NCBI GenBank assembly: GCA_004154925.1
Contig: QJNS01000025.1
Span: forward strand, 124,001-188,000
From: Monosporascus cannonballus
Lineage: Eukaryota; Ascomycota; Sordariomycetes; Xylariales
Direction of reading: 5' to 3'
Length of the DNA: 64,000 bases
Position numbers and translations under genes: made by a program. The notes under the pieces are model-generated. The model was not told where the DNA came from and did no database searches. It worked only from the letters and a program-made list of their open reading frames with translations. Each line of letters starts with the position of its first letter. Position 1 is the first letter of the stretch. This document shows positions 11,919-24,995 of this stretch, piece after piece.

Positions 11919-13079
11919 CTAGAGGACCTGAGTCCGTAGATAGTTCATGGCATCTTCGACGCATCGCTTGTCGAAGCTGTCGCACTCGAAATCGACCTTC
12001 AGCTTCGCGACCACGAGCAGGACCACGCAGGTGCTTATTATGGCCAGGGCGACGAGCGACATTATCTTTATTGAATGTCCTGTCAGCTTGGGCCGAGTCC
12101 CAAACGTTGGTGATGATGATGACAGATAACGATCGACTTACAGACTGCGTCTTCCAGCCCGTCTGCACGATGGCCGCCTTTCGGCTGTACTTATTAACCG
12201 TACCTGCATGTTCCGCGAGGTCAGTACTCACCCACTACCTATCCACGCATTCTCCCCTTCGGGCGCCCCCAACCCCCCAAGCCTCTTTCCCACGGGGCCT
12301 CCTCCTATCTATTAAAGGGGCCCCGAAATTCAATCGAACAAAATAGCCAGCGCGTGCTTCGGAAGGAGAGAATGAGAAAGAGAGGGACCGTATGAAGGCC
12401 CATTGGAAAGCAAAAAGCAAAAACTAAAAAGGCGAAAACCCACTGGTGTAATTCCCGAAACCCATGGCGAGGCACGCGACGGCCAACAGCCAGAACACGA
12501 GGCCCAGCGGCCGCGCCATGCGCAACTCCACGGCCGACGGCCGCGATTTGAGGTGGAACGACAGCGTGATAGCTACGGCTACGACCGCCATGTATACGCT
12601 AAGGCGCAGGTACGAGAGGAAGGCTTCATTCATTACGGGGCGGGCCGTTGGGTTAGCTAGACGTGTGTGATCCGGCAGGCATTGTAGGGGGGAGGTTAGG
12701 TAGGAGATCATGTGGGTGGGCGGGTGGGCAGGAAGAGAGGTACGAATGACACTCACTGCGTTCGTTCGCGCAGTGGTCCCGCGCGTCGCTGCTCTCGTTC
12801 TCGAAGAGCAGAGGGCCCAGGACCGGCCACGTCCAGAACTCCGACTCGGTCCCGGTCACGGTGCTGCGGAGCCGAAGGGCATTAGCGAGAGTACCTACAT
12901 CCATACGCGGTCTCCGTCTCCTGTTTGTTGCGATATAAAACGAGGAAAGCCGAGTTGCGGGTGCCGGGTGGGACATACTCGAAGTCACCGACTTCTACCG
13001 GCCGCGTTTGCTCCGCGTACGAGAAGGCGCCACAGCAGGATGCTGTGTTCTCCTCTTCATCGGTGCCGGAGGCCTGCAT
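11919..13079 (-). CDS. DUF202-domain three-span membrane protein
   Basis: Small integral membrane protein of the DUF202 family, which also includes the membrane part of vacuolar transporter chaperone (VTC) proteins; its own role is unknown. Exons are 13079-12907, 12863-12757, 12623-12444, 12203-12142 and 12065-11919, giving 222 aa; introns are 43, 133, 240 and 76 nt. The conserved entry motif ENESSDARDHCANERTFLSYLRLS leads into span 1. Span 2 is PLGLVFWLLAVACLAMGFGNY, then NKYSRKAAIVQTGWKTQ, then span 3 IMSLVALAIISTCVVLLVVA. The last intron uses AAAG as acceptor with branch GCTGAC; the nearer GACAG would break the frame. A TAG lies directly upstream of the chosen ATG. The first junction is the least certain because that intron is only 43 nt. 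Confidence 0.85.
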
Positions 13080-13760
13080 CTATTTTTTCGGCGGAGGTAG
13101 AGACGCTTTTTATTGCTTATACGGTCTCCACGGAGGAATATATCCTCCTAAGTCAGATGTTGTAGAGGGTTGTATTTGAGTTAAAAGAGGCTCAAAGTAA
13201 AATGCGACCGCTATCCCCGGTATCTAGAGAGGTTACGCTAGAGCGATAACTGATGAGCCGTCCAATCACGGGGCCGCTAAGCTGTTTGCAGCCCATTCCT
13301 CGCACGGCAGCAGAACACCACTTCCATATGTCCATCCATCCATTATGAAGTAAGTGCAGCGCGCCATAGTTATGTGTGCATCTTCCCTGCCACAGAACAC
13401 ACATAGATAACTCCTAACTCGTCTGACTCATACATGTAGGTAAGATCTAGATACATAACTAAACTTGTGAAAGCCCGGTATGGAAAAGACCGGCGGGCAA
13501 GCCACTACGCCATAATTGGCATCTCGGTACGGCATGACGAGCGGGGCCGGATGCAGAAGTGATAGATCCTGTCGGACTAAGCCGTAATTCAGACCAAGCA
13601 GTCTATCGATAGGTAAGCCAGGCGGCTTGATATCAAAGCCCAGGGAGCTAGGCATAGCCAGCCGCTTCTCTTCGGATCCAAAAACAAGATCTCGGCCATT
13701 GAACCCAGTGGCTGGCTGTCTCACTGGGGCTTTTGTCACCGCGGACAATTTGCAAAAAAG
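13080..13760. promoter_or_regulatory. Divergent promoter region, DUF202 / MATE
   Basis: About 680 bp between two divergent start codons. Minus-strand ORFs here are antisense shadows of the MATE first exon or unrecognised. Promoter content is inferred from layout only. Confidence 0.4.
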
Positions 13761-16017
13761 ATGGCCGGGCGGCCCATCCCACCCAAGAAGGACGCGGCGT
13801 GGGGTCATCCCGCCTCGTCGCTTGCGACATCGTTCAGGTCCGGATCGTCGTTCGCGAACGAGATCCTTGCCAGCGACATCGCGGAATGCTCTGCAGATGA
13901 CGAGGCGGCCGATGGGGACCTCCTTGGTGACGAGTCCGGGTCTGACGCCGAGTCCCGGGACGGCGGCGACGGTCCGATCCTCTACAAACAGCCGCAGGGT
14001 GTCGCGTACGGGGTTCGACGGCCCAGCATACTGCCTGAGCGCGTCCATGAAGTGACGCTGAACGAGGCCGAGAGGATCCAGTCTCTCCATGCTGAGTGCA
14101 GCTTGTTGCGGGACAACCATATCCTGCCGCCGAAGCACGGCGGTGAGAGCGAACCCGGGCTGTTCTCCAGGCTCTATAAGAGGATATTCAGCACCAAGGT
14201 CCCCAAGGTTGCGGGGGATGATGGAGACGTCCCGAGGATCAGCGCCGACCCGTCTTCGGAGAGCACGCCTTTGCTGGCCGGCGCCGACGAGACTCCAGGA
14301 CACTTGAATATGCAGTGGGAGTCCGCCGTCGCATCTGGGAAGATCAAGACGACGTGGCAGAGGGAGGCCCAGACCATCGCGGTATACTCTAGGTCCCTCA
14401 TCGTCACGTTCCTGCTGCAGTACAGCATCAACATCGCGAGCATCTTCGCCGTCGGACGGATAGGAAAGGTAGAGCTAGGGGCTGTGACATGTGAGATTCG
14501 CCCTTTGCTCTTCATCCTAGACCACTGATAGTGATCATTATCGTGCTAACCGACGCAGTGGCCTCCATGACTGCGAACATTACCTGCTACGCCCCCATGC
14601 AAGGTCTGGCCACGAGCCTCGACACCCTCTGTGCCCAGGCCTACGGCTCCGGACACAAGCACCTCGTCGGCCTGCAGCTCCAGCGCATGACGTACTTCCT
14701 GTGGCTCATCACGCTTCCGATCGCCGCGGTATTCTTCTTCGGCGGCTCCATTCTCCGGTTGATCGTCCCCGAGCCGGAGACCGCCGAGCTGGCCGGACTC
14801 TACCTGCGCGTCATCATCGTCGGGATCCCCGGCTTCGCCGCGTTCGAGGGCGGCAAGCGGTTCGTCCAGGCGCAGGGCCTCTTCGTCGCGACCACCTACG
14901 TGCTCCTGGTCGCGGCTCCCCTCAACGTCCTGACCAACTGGCTGTTCGTCTGGCATTTCGGCTGGGGCTTCGTGGGCGCCCCGATAGCCGTCGCATTTAC
15001 CCAGCTCCTGATGCCCGTCCTCCTATTCGCGTACGTCGTCTACGCCGACGGGTACCAGTGCTGGGGCGGTTTCAGCAGACGCGCCCTCGCCAACTGGGGT
15101 AAGTCATTACCGATCCGCGAATGGTAGGGGACGGCGAGTGTGACTGACGCGTGTTGTGGTAGGACCCATGATTTGGCTCGCGCTGCCCGGGATGATCATG
15201 GTCGAGGCCGAGTGGTTCGCCTTCGAGGTGCTCACCCTGATGGCCAGCCGGTTCGGGGCGTCATACCTTGCGGCGCAGAGCATCCTCGTGACCCTGACCT
15301 CCACCACCTTCCAGATCCCGTTCCCGGTCTCCATCGCCGCGTCCACGCGCGTCGCCAACCTGATCGGAGCCAGGCTGGTCGATGCCGCGAAGACATCCGC
15401 CAAGGTGGTACGTTAATCCAGCCTCCTCCTCCGCCTCCTCCTCCCCACCACTCGCTCCACTATTTAGTGCATAATTATGGCACGACTCCATCGAATTTAA
15501 CATTGAACAAAAGGGCATATGTGCGGCCTTCGCCATCGGCGTATTCAACCTCGCGCTCCTCGCCAGCCTCCGCTACCAGCTCCCGCTGCTGTTCACGCGG
15601 GACGAGGAGGTGATCGCCATCGTCGCTGACGTCATGCCGCTGTGCGCCGCGATGCAAGTCTTCGACGGGCTCACGGCCATGGCGCACGGCCTGCTGCGCG
15701 GCATCGGCAAGCAGTCCGTCGGCGGCTACGTCAACCTCGCCACCTACTACCTCATCGGCCTGCCCATCTCCGCCGCCACGGCGTTCGCCCTCGACCGGAG
15801 GCTCGCGGGCCTGTGGCTGGGACCCACGATCGGGCTGTTTCTGTGAGTGTCCCCGATTGTCTTTCTGTTCTGATTCCCGCCCTTTTTGTGCGTGGGGAGA
15901 TTTGTTATACTGATGCTTTTGCCGTGAAGTGTCTCCGCCATCGAGTATTGGTATGTCTATAATTGGGATTGGGAGCAGTCAGTTCGGGATGCGGAGCGTC
16001 GAAACGCAAACGCGTGA
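13761..16017 (+). CDS. MATE-family efflux transporter
   Basis: Multidrug and toxin extrusion (MatE) antiporter, expected in the plasma or vacuolar membrane, exporting organic cations or metabolites in exchange for H+ or Na+. Exons are 13761-14490, 14559-15098, 15163-15407, 15514-15842 and 15930-16017, giving 643 aa; introns are 68, 64, 106 and 87 nt. A long soluble N-terminus (about 200 residues, acidic and Ser-rich, with ESTPLL just before the membrane part) precedes about 12 spans in two MatE halves. Family signatures include GLATSLDTLCAQAYGSG in repeat 1, LRVIIVGIPGFAAFEGGKRFVQAQG, PLNVLTNWLFVW, and ASTRVANLIGARL in repeat 2. It ends YNWDWEQSVRDAERRNANA, similar to other fungal MATE tails. 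Substrate cannot be told from sequence. Confidence 0.93.
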
Positions 16018-16220
16018 TTTGGGAACGTTTGGGTAAAATGTGAGTAGATTGTATTTGCTCTTCGCTTGTATGATCTCAAGCGTATCTGGTTACAAGCAAC
16101 ACGCCAGGTAATAAATAATACAAACGGCTCCTAGACCTTCAATACCAATTTGGCTCCCCTTTCTTCATCCTTCTCCTTCCAGGCGCCATGGGAGGCTTTG
16201 ATGCCCCGTGGTATTGTATC

Positions 16221-17093
16221 TCAGAGTCTGCGTCTGTCCATATGTGCAGCTCTCTTATTCCAAGTCACAAAGGACCAGTTCTTGACCACATGATACCCCT
16301 CATCCTTCCAACCATCGAATTGAGCCTGCACCTTCAGTATCATCTCCTCCTGATCCCCGCTGAGTTGATGGCTACCCCTCTTGACCTTCTTCGTCTTGGT
16401 CTCGTGTGCCTCATCCTCCTCTAACTCGACTTCCTTTATCAGTGGGCTAGGACGTCCTTCGATCAAACAACGAGAGGAGAGCTCCTTCTCATCGTAGTCG
16501 TCTACAAGTATCAAGTACGTGTATGCGCGAGACTCGATGTCGGGGAATACGCTCCAGAATCGCGTCGTCTTGGTCTCATCATCAAGGTCCAGCGCCGCGA
16601 GTCTCTTCAGCGACTCGTACAGCTCTCCGAGGGGAACAAGCAGTTGCGGAATTATACTGACGTCCGCGAGTTCCCAGGGCGGGAGACCACAAGCTAGGAC
16701 AGCTACCGCGTCCCGATGGGTGCCAGGAACGAGGAATATGTCGTAGTCTCCGACGAGTATTTGCCTTCTCTCACGCTCGGACGAAGGGATGGGCACCCTG
16801 TGGAGTCCGCTCTCGAAAACTTTTCGCGTAAGCTCTCTCGATTCCCTGGTGGCCCCAAGCACGCCATTCCGCCGCCGATGGATAATGTAACTAAAGGAGT
16901 AAGTGAGTGGATAATCCCACTCGTGGCGCGGAGGATCGGGGATCCAGTGGACAAGAGCCTGTAAGTCGAGAGCTTCCCTCCAGATCATGTGGCGTATCTC
17001 TGGTGGCAGCCTCCCGAATAGCTCGAAACTTCTTTCTCCGAAGGGCGGGACTGGAGGCGAATCCTGTCTAACGACGTCCCAGAGGGATGACAT
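16221..17093 (-). CDS. 2EXR-domain protein
   Basis: Single-exon, 290-aa protein with an N-terminal 2EXR motif (FELFGRLPPEIRHMIWREAL, about residues 23-42), an F-box-like fungal motif abundant in Pezizomycotina and of unknown function. The rest is charged and soluble: a globular middle part, then a lysine/glutamate-rich stretch (ELEEDEAHETKTKKVKRG, about 222-239) and a Trp-containing tail. No signal peptide or membrane span is seen. It is convergent with the MATE gene, with stops 203 bp apart. 2EXR genes are often lineage-specific and fast-evolving, so no function is proposed. Confidence 0.82.
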   Translation of the reverse strand: MSSLWDVVRQDSPPVPPFGERSFELFGRLPPEIRHMIWREALDLQALVHWIPDPPRHEWDYPLTYSFSYIIHRRRNGVLGATRESRELTRKVFESGLHRVPIPSSERERRQILVGDYDIFLVPGTHRDAVAVLACGLPPWELADVSIIPQLLVPLGELYESLKRLAALDLDDETKTTRFWSVFPDIESRAYTYLILVDDYDEKELSSRCLIEGRPSPLIKEVELEEDEAHETKTKKVKRGSHQLSGDQEEMILKVQAQFDGWKDEGYHVVKNWSFVTWNKRAAHMDRRRL

Positions 17094-18366
17094 CCCGGGT
17101 GGATGTAGGTTAGGGGGGGCGTCGATGGGTTAAGACTAGTATTACACATGAAGACCCAGTAGGCATTGATAAAGGTCAGGGCTTGCTGGCTTCCTGCTCA
17201 TAGATGCAGTTTTCGTTCTCTAGTCGGGGATATGCTTTGCAAATTCCCACGGTTAAGTACTTACGGCGGCCGGTTTAAATGAGGAAAGTCAGTCCACATG
17301 AATCACTAGGTCAACCAGTTTGCTCCTTACCAAGTCTTTATATGGTCCAATACGAGACGACCAACATGATTCATAGCCGAAAACAAAGAAACTTCCTGAT
17401 TACATTGGTTTCACAAGCTTTGATTCGCTTCAACCAACCCCCTTTTCCCCCAACAAGCATAAATCCTTTGGCAGCTATAACATAGTTGTTTTGATGGGCA
17501 CACCGCAGATCTGGTGATTCCCTCATTATCTCTAGCCATGTGTCTATACCCGACTTTCCCGTGTGAATCAGCTTGTTTTCCGTCCGTCTGAGCTAATTTC
17601 TGCATTTATAGGGCCATAATCCCCTAGGATGATCGAATTAGGTGGTTTGTATAATCGTATAAGGTTTTGGAAACCATGCTAGGTGCTTTACCGCGGACTT
17701 GCTGAACATAACACATGAAAGAAGGCAGTGCTGATGTTCCGATCTCCATGGGATGTGGCAACATCGCTAGCTAGCCTACGGAGACGCTGGTGCATTGCTA
17801 ATGGTCTGCTCTTCCTTATGTAGTCCTACACTAGAAGTTTAGTTAGTACTATGATTATCTGGATTGCCGATCTCCTTAGTGGCTCGGAAGCAGACTTAGA
17901 TCAACTCCGATAGAGACCACTAACGACCGGCCGCTTCTTCCAAGTTAAAATTTTCGACATGATACTTATCCAACAATGAATCATCCCGCAGTCGCTGTGG
18001 GTGTCAAACCCCTACCGAGCAGACGAACGGGAAATCTGTCTAAGGCATGAAGTATTGCGTTAAGCTAGTCAGTATATCAGGGCATAACAGTATCATTATG
18101 TGGCGGGTAGTCAAGAACTACTTGAAGTACATGGCCGGTCCGACTTGATAGTAATGAAGTTCCCTAAGATGACCGGCCAGTTAGGGATATCGATGGAGCA
18201 GCCCACCATTACGTAAATTCGGGCATGGAATCTTTCCATGATTCGATGTTGCGTAGGTACTTGCTCGTGGATAATGAAGCCTATCCGTGACCCAACTGAG
18301 GCGGCTGCTAAGGAAAGGGCATATCCAAATGTGAACAACCAGGGCCCAGGGGCTTCCGCACATATA
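17094..18366. other. Intergenic region, no gene recognised
   Basis: About 1.27 kb holding the 2EXR promoter and unassigned sequence. ORFs are under 80 codons with no recognisable motif, and no repeats are obvious. Confidence 0.4.
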
Positions 18367-18872
18367 CTCGGCAGGCCTTAAAACGCCACCTGACTAGAAG
18401 AACACCGCTTTTCAGTTAGGGGCTTCCAAACGGGAAATCTCGAGTGCATATTGCCACATACGGATCAACTATAGGTTTAGGCACATACCAATTTGTAAAC
18501 AACTACGTTTTCCAACAAATGCCGTATCGAATAAGCCTATACCTCCTATATTTAGTAAATAAAGCGATTTTCTTTAATACTATGACCTCACATTACTCTA
18601 TTATATCAAACTAACGTAATAGTTTCGAAAGGCTACATTTTAAACGACTCTTTCTATTCTACACAAATTACCCGATACTAGGTAATAATTATTTAACACT
18701 AGCCATTTCTTTCTTTAGGATATCGCTGATATGCGCCAACTAGAAAAGTTCGAATAGAGGGAAGCCTTTATTTGGGTAGGAAACGCCAATTTATTTATTT
18801 ATTACTAATCTGGAAGTCCCTAACTGGAAAGCGGAGCTCTTCTAGTTAGGTGGCGTTTTTAGGCCTGCCAAG
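18367..18872. mobile_element. 506-bp MITE with 62-bp inverted termini
   Basis: Non-coding element with long terminal inverted repeats at 18367-18428 and 18811-18872, matching at about 55 of 62 positions; shared core GGCAGGCCT..AAAACGCCACCT. It is flanked by TA on both sides (18365-18366 and 18873-18874), consistent with a Tc1/mariner-type target duplication. The interior is AT-rich with no ORF. The termini differ from those of the 5.5-8.9 kb transposon, so it belongs to another family. Mobility by a transposase supplied elsewhere is inferred. Confidence 0.88.
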
Positions 18873-20165
18873 TATGCCTTTCTGATGACAATTTCAACTG
18901 CAATATCTGGCCAGCGTTTATATCATGGTTCCTCTCACTGTTCTGCCGCTTCACGGATGTTTAAAAGATGGGCATGTTTATCGAGCCTAAGCAATCATGC
19001 CAAGTCCTCAGTCGCATGAGGTCCGTCGATTTGAAGAATGTCCCGAGACGGGGCGTTAAAATATGGGCCTTTAGCTACGTACGCACCCCGTCGGCCTTTT
19101 TTGCGAGTAGACAAAGGATGTTCCCTAGCGGATACGCAAACATGTTCGCTATTGTTGTGGTTGGTAAGGCGGGGGAGAGGCGGATTGGACCTGCTGGCTG
19201 TAAGGCCGTTCCGGCCCCCCGGCGGGGTGTCGGGCTGCCGGGCATCACTTCCGCCCGAGATAGTCGGGCCTCGTCAGATCATTAATATATCAGCGTTAAA
19301 CCCCTTTAGGCCGCCCCGCAGATGCTGATTCTTCCCCCGCGGAAAATCACCAACAAGTGGAGGACCTCAGCCTTTAACATTTAGCTACGAACTACTTACC
19401 AAGCTAATGGCCGCAACCGTTAACGTAGGGTTAATTAGGGGTTAAAGCTATGTGGTTAGGGTTAGGGTTAGGTTTAGGGCCTGGGGAGTTAGGGGTCCGG
19501 CGCGAGGCCCCTATTTGTGTATATAGCTTTGATATTGGCAGTTGGTGGTGATATTGGTGGTTGTACGTATTACCAGTTGTTAGTAGTGTCGGTTGGTGAT
19601 ATTGTTGCTGCAGTTGTACCAGCCCAAGCCAAAGCTACTAGTCGAATATGGAATATGGGGGGTACTCTGTTGACTGAGTTTTCCAGATTCCGTCAGAAGC
19701 ACCTAGACTTTACTTACCACCATTCACTTTGCCTACGCCCTATAACAAGATGTTTTCATGTAATAAAATTATCGCCGAAAGCGGCTACTGTTCGATGGTC
19801 CATACGAACGAAGCCTTCCGTGTAGTTCTACTATATGTTCGTTTACTGGAGCACCTGTCTTGGCTATTAAGGAAGCACAATAATACAAGGTTCACGGTAG
19901 TATCGGCGCTATGCCGACGTGAGATTAGTGCAACTGGACGCTAGGTAAATGCTAACGCAGCAATCTCACCCCTGCAATGTCGCCCCTCCATGCGCCTTAA
20001 GGGGACCAAATTTCTATAACACAGTCCCGACTGGTTGAACTTGAGCCCCTTTGCCTCCTCACCTCAGCATTAATTCTACACCTACACACAACACCCCCAA
20101 AGCCAACCTTGAACTACGAGAATACCAGCAAAAGTAGACGTCGGACGCCAATATCTTGCCCAAAG
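18873..20165. other. Intergenic region upstream of IDI1
   Basis: About 1.3 kb without a convincing gene. ORFs at 18968-19328 (up to 105 codons) show no recognisable domain. It contains a telomere-like TTAGGG run at 19454-19479. The part near 20000-20165 should hold the IDI1 promoter and leader. Confidence 0.4.
19454..19479 (+). repeat. Short interstitial telomere-like repeat
   Basis: Two perfect TTAGGG units followed by TTAGG and TTTAGGG, embedded in G-rich sequence. TTAGGG is the usual telomere repeat of filamentous ascomycetes. The tract is too short to be a telomere and may be a repair footprint or chance. Confidence 0.6.
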
Positions 20166-21072
<907 letters not shown>

Positions 21073-22853
21073 TGTCGTTTTAACTGATCGGAGTGGCCCT
21101 CGACGAAGAGGGCCGTGAGCGGATTGTGGTTGGGGCTACAGTTTGACAGCGTTCTGGGTAGCGACGAATGGCCGTCATTTATAGATATCTGGCGCTCGCT
21201 GATCGGGCGCTCGCTTGTTCGTGTCACGAGTACGAAGCATTTACTCAGCCACATTATTATTAATCGAAGGAGATATCAGCTAGGCAAGTCTTGAGCCACA
21301 CATCACTGCATTTACTGATTGGCAGTGGCGGGTGCCGACGGAGTGATGAGCAACTTGTCATCTACAGCAAGATTCAATTTCACCCAATGCAGTGGAACAG
21401 ATCGTCTGTTTGCTCCAGCTACGGGCAGGACGGAGTCAGTCCCGTCCGAACGCGGCATAACTGGCTTGGGCAGGCCGTCCTGTTCCTCAGACTCGCCCGT
21501 CCCCGTGCTGACTCCGGGCTAGGTCCTAGTGGCGAAATGGGGTCGTAGAGTTCAAGCATCAGCTGACGTTCCCCATCCCCAGTGAGTGTTCGCGAGCTGC
21601 CGAACCAGCTTTCCAGCTCTTAGCGATCATGTTCAACCCGAGCGCGCGATTGGGCCGCCACATCAGAGACAACATTAGTGATGCTCACTTACCCCACTCG
21701 TGGTCCCGTCTAACTTCTGCGGCCGGGCCTGGGCGCGCCCCCATGACAGCCACCTACTCCTAGTAGTTACTGAGGACGAAACCCCCCAACCATCAACTCC
21801 GTCACCCTGGCTGCTGGCTTTCCAACTTCCGTGGTCCTGGGTCGGACGCACTGTGACAATGGGGCCCCAATCAATGTGATACGGCTCCCCCGTGCGTCTT
21901 GGGGGATGCCGTCGAATGCCGGTCTGGCCAATGACTTTCGATGCCTAGCACCGTATGTCGGCGTGTATAATCGACGGCCCGAGTAAGGGTACCGTGCCCC
22001 TGTTCAACAAACTCCGCACCACTCCACGATGTGTCCGTCATACCCTGGACAAGTCACCCGTCTTCGCCCCGGCTCTTTCAAGCATCTTGCATTACATCCC
22101 GCACCCAAGAGAGCTTGGCCCTATCGCCCCAGAAATCCCCTACACTGTGCCTCGACAAGCAGGTCACCTGTTCCACTCTTTAAAAGTGTTCCCCGCAAGG
22201 CCTCCGAGATGCCCGGCTTTCTCTCGTCTTCTCTATCTTCTCTTCGAACTTCTAGAAGGTATTCTGGTTACAGGAAACTCTTTCAAGGTTTAAGAAAGAC
22301 TCAGGATTGGTCGACCGCTCTTGCAATAACTCAATTCCAACACACACCGGGATTAGTTGCTTACAAGGCGTTCTGCTTCATCTCTGTCTTAAGCTCGCTA
22401 TACTACCAAACTCAAGCTCTCAACTCCTTCAGCTCATACATACATAGTCTTTCACGACCAGGGCCAGATTTTAAAGTGTCTGCGCGGACACGCCCTTCGT
22501 CCATACCCTCAGAACCGTATTCTGGAAACTCTTACAGGGGCGTCCCTTTCGAAATCTACATTGATGTCTGTTGATACGCGCACCAGCCTTAACTGCCTGC
22601 GTCACCCGTCCAGATTTATGTCTGTGTCTAGAACACAACTCTCCAAAGTGCATACAGGTGATAGTACCCAAAATATACCGAGTAATAAGTAAAGTAAGTC
22701 GAGTTATGGGCTAGGCGGCAACCCTGGGATTTCCATCACCTGGGACAAGAGGAGAAGCCTGAGGTTAACTTCGATCTCCCTCGGCATAGTCAGTCGTTTT
22801 GGCGAAAGGCTACATATCCCATAAAGCCTTTCCACGCGTACGTCAGGCCCAGC
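21073..22853. other. Intergenic region, no gene recognised
   Basis: About 1.8 kb. The longest frame (22029-22574, 181 codons) is Ser/Pro-rich, overlaps another long frame (21955-22293) and has no known motif, so it is not called a gene. The last few hundred bases should contain the GNAT promoter. Confidence 0.45.
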
Positions 22854-24216
22854 ATGGAGCAGCTCGCGAATAACGGCAACGGCACCGCCACTAGCGTCGC
22901 CGTCGTGGTTGCGGTGGAGACGCCGGCCCCACCCCCGGCGAAGCAGCAGCAGCTCCGGCAGCGCTCCCTCGTGCCCCGGGGGTGGGAGGACCATGTGCGC
23001 GCCGTCGGCATAGACGAGCACAAGGAGGCGGCGCTGTCGCTCGCGCAGGCCTTCGCCCGCGACGACCTCGCCATGTACCTCGTCGACGGCGAGGTCGGGT
23101 CCTCGGACGAAGAGAAGTGGCGCCTCCACGTCGACATATTCAGGTACCTCGTTGCGGCCCACTGCTACAGCGGCGTCGTCACGACCATCGGGCCCGACTA
23201 CGAGGGCGTGGCGCTCTGGTGAGTTCCCGAACTTCCAACTCGCTGCCGAAATCCCCCCTTTTTACACACAGGATCTCCGCTCTGCCAAAGAGGACGGTCA
23301 AAAGCCGGCGTCAAGTTGAGAAAAGAAATACAAGAGCTAGAGCAGGGGAGGAGGGCAGAACACCGAAACAAAAGAAGAAAGAAGGAAAAACTGACGCGAG
23401 GCTCTCTTTCGAGAGAGCGCGAAACAGGGTGCTCCCGGGCCAGGACACGGACGACTGGACGACGACGCTGCGCAGCGGCGTGTGGCGGCTCCCCTGGCAG
23501 CTGTCGGCCGAGGGCCGGCGGCGCTACTACGACGAGCTCATGCCGCTGCTGCACGACACCAAGCGCGAGGTCCTGGGCCCCGCGCGCGAGGGGGACTGCT
23601 ACTACCTCGTCTACCTCGGCACGAGGCCCAGCGGGCGCGGCCGCGGGTACGCGCGCAAGCTCATCGAGCAGATGGCCGCTAGGGTATGCTTTTTCTCCTT
23701 TCTTTTCGCCCCAACTATTCGCCGCCTCCCGTCTTCTCTCTATTCCCATATTTCTCCCTCACTAAACTCCCCACGTGTCTATCCCTTTTCCTATACCCAC
23801 CTTTCCTGCCCTCTTACCATCCCATCCTTTCGTACACAAAAGGATTCCCAGAAAGGGTTCCAAGCGCACAAGCAAACAAACTAGAGGGGAAAAGAGAAAT
23901 TTTTAAAAATTACTAACACACACTAACATAGGCCGACGCCGAGGGCCGCGCCATGTACCTCGAGTCCAGCTCGGCGAAGAACAACCTCTACTACAAGAAG
24001 TTCGGGTTCGAGGTCAAGAAGGACATCCACCTGGGAATTAGCGGCGACGGCAGCCAGACGACGACGCCCCCGGCCGTCACGCTGACCATCATGGTGCGCG
24101 AGCCGCGACACGGCAGCGGCAAGCTCCTCGCCGGGCCCGGCTCCTCCTCGGCCGTCATCCCTATCAAGCTCAGCCCGGCCAGCTTCGGCAAGGTCGTCGT
24201 GCGCGAGGGCAACTGA
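22854..24216 (+). CDS. GNAT-family N-acetyltransferase
   Basis: Acetyl-CoA-dependent acetyltransferase; the acceptor is unknown. Exons are 22854-23218, 23428-23683 and 23932-24216, giving 301 aa. The 209- and 248-nt introns are long for this window. The frame passes from VALW across intron 1 into VLPGQDTDDW, a junction usual in fungal GNAT proteins of this type. Motif A is YYLVYLGTRPSGRGRGYARKL (about residues 181-200), with the R-G-x-G-x-A acetyl-CoA pyrophosphate loop. Motif B follows as MYLESSSAKNNLYYKKFGFEV. The N-terminus is low-complexity (Ala, Val, Pro, Gln). The gene is strongly GC-biased, giving long false frames. Confidence 0.88.
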
Positions 24217-24995
24217 CCGGCTGGTTGGTCGGTTCCCTCCCGGAGTCGGGAGCGCGCCTGCAGGAGGGAGAAGAGCGGGCGGGCGAGCTAGGGACAGACC
24301 GCGCGGGTGTGTCTGTCATTCTCCCCGGTTGGTCGATCGATGTGATCGATGTTGATGAGTGACGCCATGGAACGGTAGATTGCCCAGTCGGATTTTCTTC
24401 CCATTTTCTCTCTTGTCTCTCCTTCTCCGTCTCCCCCCGGCCCCTGTTGCGCTGCTTCGTTGCTTACCTTCACCATGCCGGTCTCGTCTCCGTGCTCACT
24501 GGGATGTGGCGCCAGCTGCTGGCTTAGGAGGGCCGGTTCTCTGCTCTATTGGTTCGCGTCCCGTTTCCTGTTACTGGCCTTCTCCTCCACAGTTTTTTTG
24601 CGTGGGAGAGTTTCGTGCTGATTATCACTTCTCACTTCTTGGCTCCGCGGCTGGTCAGCCTCTCCCCCTTGCTTCGACGTGTTAGCGGGTTTCCATTAGT
24701 CTAGTATCTGACCGGAGTGCGTCAACATCGCCTTCCGGGTGGTTGCTTCACCCTTGCGTCTAGATGTCATTAGTCGATCATTCTACATCGAACTAGCTAT
24801 AGGTCGATCGTTCATTCTTTTTACAAGTAGCAAACCAGTACCGCATGATTGCCACTCATTCTGTCCCAAATGCCTTAATGATCTGTAATGCCATGTCACG
24901 CCAACGCCGAGTGACGGGTACATTCGTCCGTTGTATGTCCGTCAGCTATTGTCTTCCACGTAATTATTTCCTCACCCCCGCCCAAACTCCGGCGA
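24217..24995. other. Convergent intergenic region
   Basis: Between the GNAT and RPA2 stop codons. It probably contains both 3' UTRs and is pyrimidine-rich around 24390-24660. No gene is recognised. Confidence 0.45.

Noticed and set aside
22029..22574. 181-codon ORF
   Set aside because: Ser/Pro-rich with no recognised motif, overlapping a second long frame; it looks like chance.
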